From CAYXXZ01 sp964469165 (GTDB lineage: Bacteria > Pseudomonadota > Gammaproteobacteria > Pseudomonadales > Porticoccaceae), in NCBI GenBank assembly GCA_964469165.1, contig CAYXXZ010000077.1, forward strand, positions 1 to 14,417: a stretch of 14,417 nucleotides of DNA. The letters run 5' to 3'. The notes under the pieces were generated by a model, which was not told the origin of the DNA, ran no database searches, and saw nothing but the letters and a program-made list of their open reading frames with translations. Shown in pieces: positions 13,360-14,417 of the stretch. The number at the start of each line of letters is the position of its first letter. Positions within the stretch are counted from its first letter, which is position 1. The position numbers were made by a program, and so were the translations under genes.

Positions 13360-14417
13360 ATGAGCAACCCCTATTGGAGCGATCTGGTCAAGAGTCTCGA
13401 CCCCTACGTGCCCGGCGAGCAGCCGAAGATGGACAATCTGGTCAAGCTCAATACCAACGAAAACCCTTTCGGACCTTCGCCCGCGGTAGTCGACGCCATC
13501 CGCGCGCGCGCCGGCGACAACCTGCGCCTCTATCCGCCGCCGGAATCCGACGCGTTGCGCGAAACCATTGCCGCGTATCATGGTGTGGACGTCGCCCAGG
13601 TATTCGTCGGCAACGGCTCGGATGAAGTGCTGGCCCACGCCTTCAACGCGTTTTTCAGCGGACGCGACAGCGATATTCTGTTCCCGGATATCAGCTACAG
13701 CTTTTATCCGGTGTATTGCCAGCTGTACGGCATCCGCTACCGACAGATTCCCCTGGCACAGAATTTTTCCCTGGCCCTGGAGGATTACCCTGGCGCCAAC
13801 GGCGGCATCATCTTCCCCAATCCCAACGCGCCCACGGGCATGGCTGTTGCCCTGGCGGAGATCGAAGCGCTTCTTCAGCGCAACAGGGATTCGGTGGTGA
13901 TCGTCGATGAAGCGTACGTGGATTTCGGTGCCGACTCCGCCATCGCCCTGGTCGACGGCTACCCGAACCTGCTGGTGGTGCAGACCCTGTCCAAATCCCG
14001 CTCACTCGCGGGCCTGCGGGTTGGCTATGCGATCGGCGGTCGCGGTCTCGTCGAGGCGCTGGTGCGGGTCAAGAACAGCTTCAATTCCTATCCTCTCGAC
14101 CAGTTGGCGATTGCGGGGGCGGTGGCATCCTTCGCGGATGAAGCCTATTTCCAGCAAACCCGCGCCACCATCATCGCCAATCGAGAATCGCTCAATGAGG
14201 CGCTGACGGCGCGGGACTTCGATGTGCTGCCCTCGGCGGCTAATTTCGTCTTTGCGGCGCATCGTCAGCAGGGCGGCGCCGTTCTTGCGGAGGCATTGCG
14301 CCAGCACGGCGTGATCGTGCGCCATTTCAACAAGCCGCGCATCGACGGCTTCCTGCGCATCACGGTGGGCACCGAAGAGCAGCAGGCGAGACTGATTGCC
14401 GCTCTGGATGCGATTCT
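13360..14417 (+). CDS. hisC: HisC, histidinol-phosphate aminotransferase (3' end cut by window)
   Basis: PLP-dependent fold-type I aminotransferase that makes histidinol phosphate from imidazole-acetol phosphate and glutamate. The frame is open through the window end with 352 complete codons, so only a few residues are probably missing. Landmarks: LNTNENPFGPS (30-40), GNGSDEV (84-90), NPNAPTG (154-160) with N155, D183 and Y186 in VIVDEAYVDFG, and the PLP Schiff-base lysine K212 in TLSKSRSLAGLRVGY, with phosphate-binding R220. The conserved C-terminal FLRITVGT is also present. The ATG at 13360 follows hisD by 8 bases; an AGGAGAC inside the end of hisD, or AAGGG nearer by, may serve as its ribosome-binding site. 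Confidence 0.96.
   Translation, partial: MSNPYWSDLVKSLDPYVPGEQPKMDNLVKLNTNENPFGPSPAVVDAIRARAGDNLRLYPPPESDALRETIAAYHGVDVAQVFVGNGSDEVLAHAFNAFFSGRDSDILFPDISYSFYPVYCQLYGIRYRQIPLAQNFSLALEDYPGANGGIIFPNPNAPTGMAVALAEIEALLQRNRDSVVIVDEAYVDFGADSAIALVDGYPNLLVVQTLSKSRSLAGLRVGYAIGGRGLVEALVRVKNSFNSYPLDQLAIAGAVASFADEAYFQQTRATIIANRESLNEALTARDFDVLPSAANFVFAAHRQQGGAVLAEALRQHGVIVRHFNKPRIDGFLRITVGTEEQQARLIAALDAI

Overview
The window is GC-rich chromosomal DNA from a Gram-negative gammaproteobacterium. Its backbone follows the order known from Pseudomonas (kdsD-kdsC-lptC-lptA-lptB on one strand, ibaG-murA-hisG-hisD-hisC on the other). The repeats and protein sequences suggest a Pseudomonadales/Cellvibrionales-type organism, but genus cannot be read from this window. 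A run of exactly 100 N flanked by an exact 55-base duplication points to a draft short-read assembly, possibly metagenomic.

Left part (1-2474, minus strand): kdsC, lptC, lptA and lptB form a tight run with short gaps or overlaps. KdsC makes free Kdo, the first inner-core sugar of lipopolysaccharide (LPS). LptC, LptA and LptB are parts of the LPS export machine. kdsC has its own -10 box and a TTG start. An intergenic stretch of about 550 bases follows, carrying three REP-like palindromes.

Middle (2960-6895): three genes separate kdsC from kdsD. Two plus-strand genes overlap by ATGA. The first encodes a sialidase-fold (BNR) protein with a single N-terminal membrane anchor; the second encodes a small protein with seven hydrophobic stretches. 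This matches the two-component Kdo hydrolase (KdoH1/KdoH2) described in Francisella and Helicobacter, which trims the outer Kdo from LPS. It sits here inside the Kdo synthesis locus. A minus-strand gene for a membrane-bound phosphoglycerol/phosphoethanolamine-transferase-like enzyme of the LTA synthase (sulfatase) family converges on it with an 11-base overlap. I infer a local island for inner-core/LPS remodelling.

Right part (7061-14417): kdsD (minus) is interrupted only by an assembly artefact; collapsing the duplicated overlap restores a 323-residue protein. A DUF2254 membrane protein gene lies where Pseudomonas carries mlaFEDCB. On the plus strand, ibaG, murA, hisG (short form), hisD and hisC (cut by the window end) form a compact run linking peptidoglycan precursor synthesis with histidine synthesis.

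No tRNA, rRNA, CRISPR array, transposase or integrase was seen.
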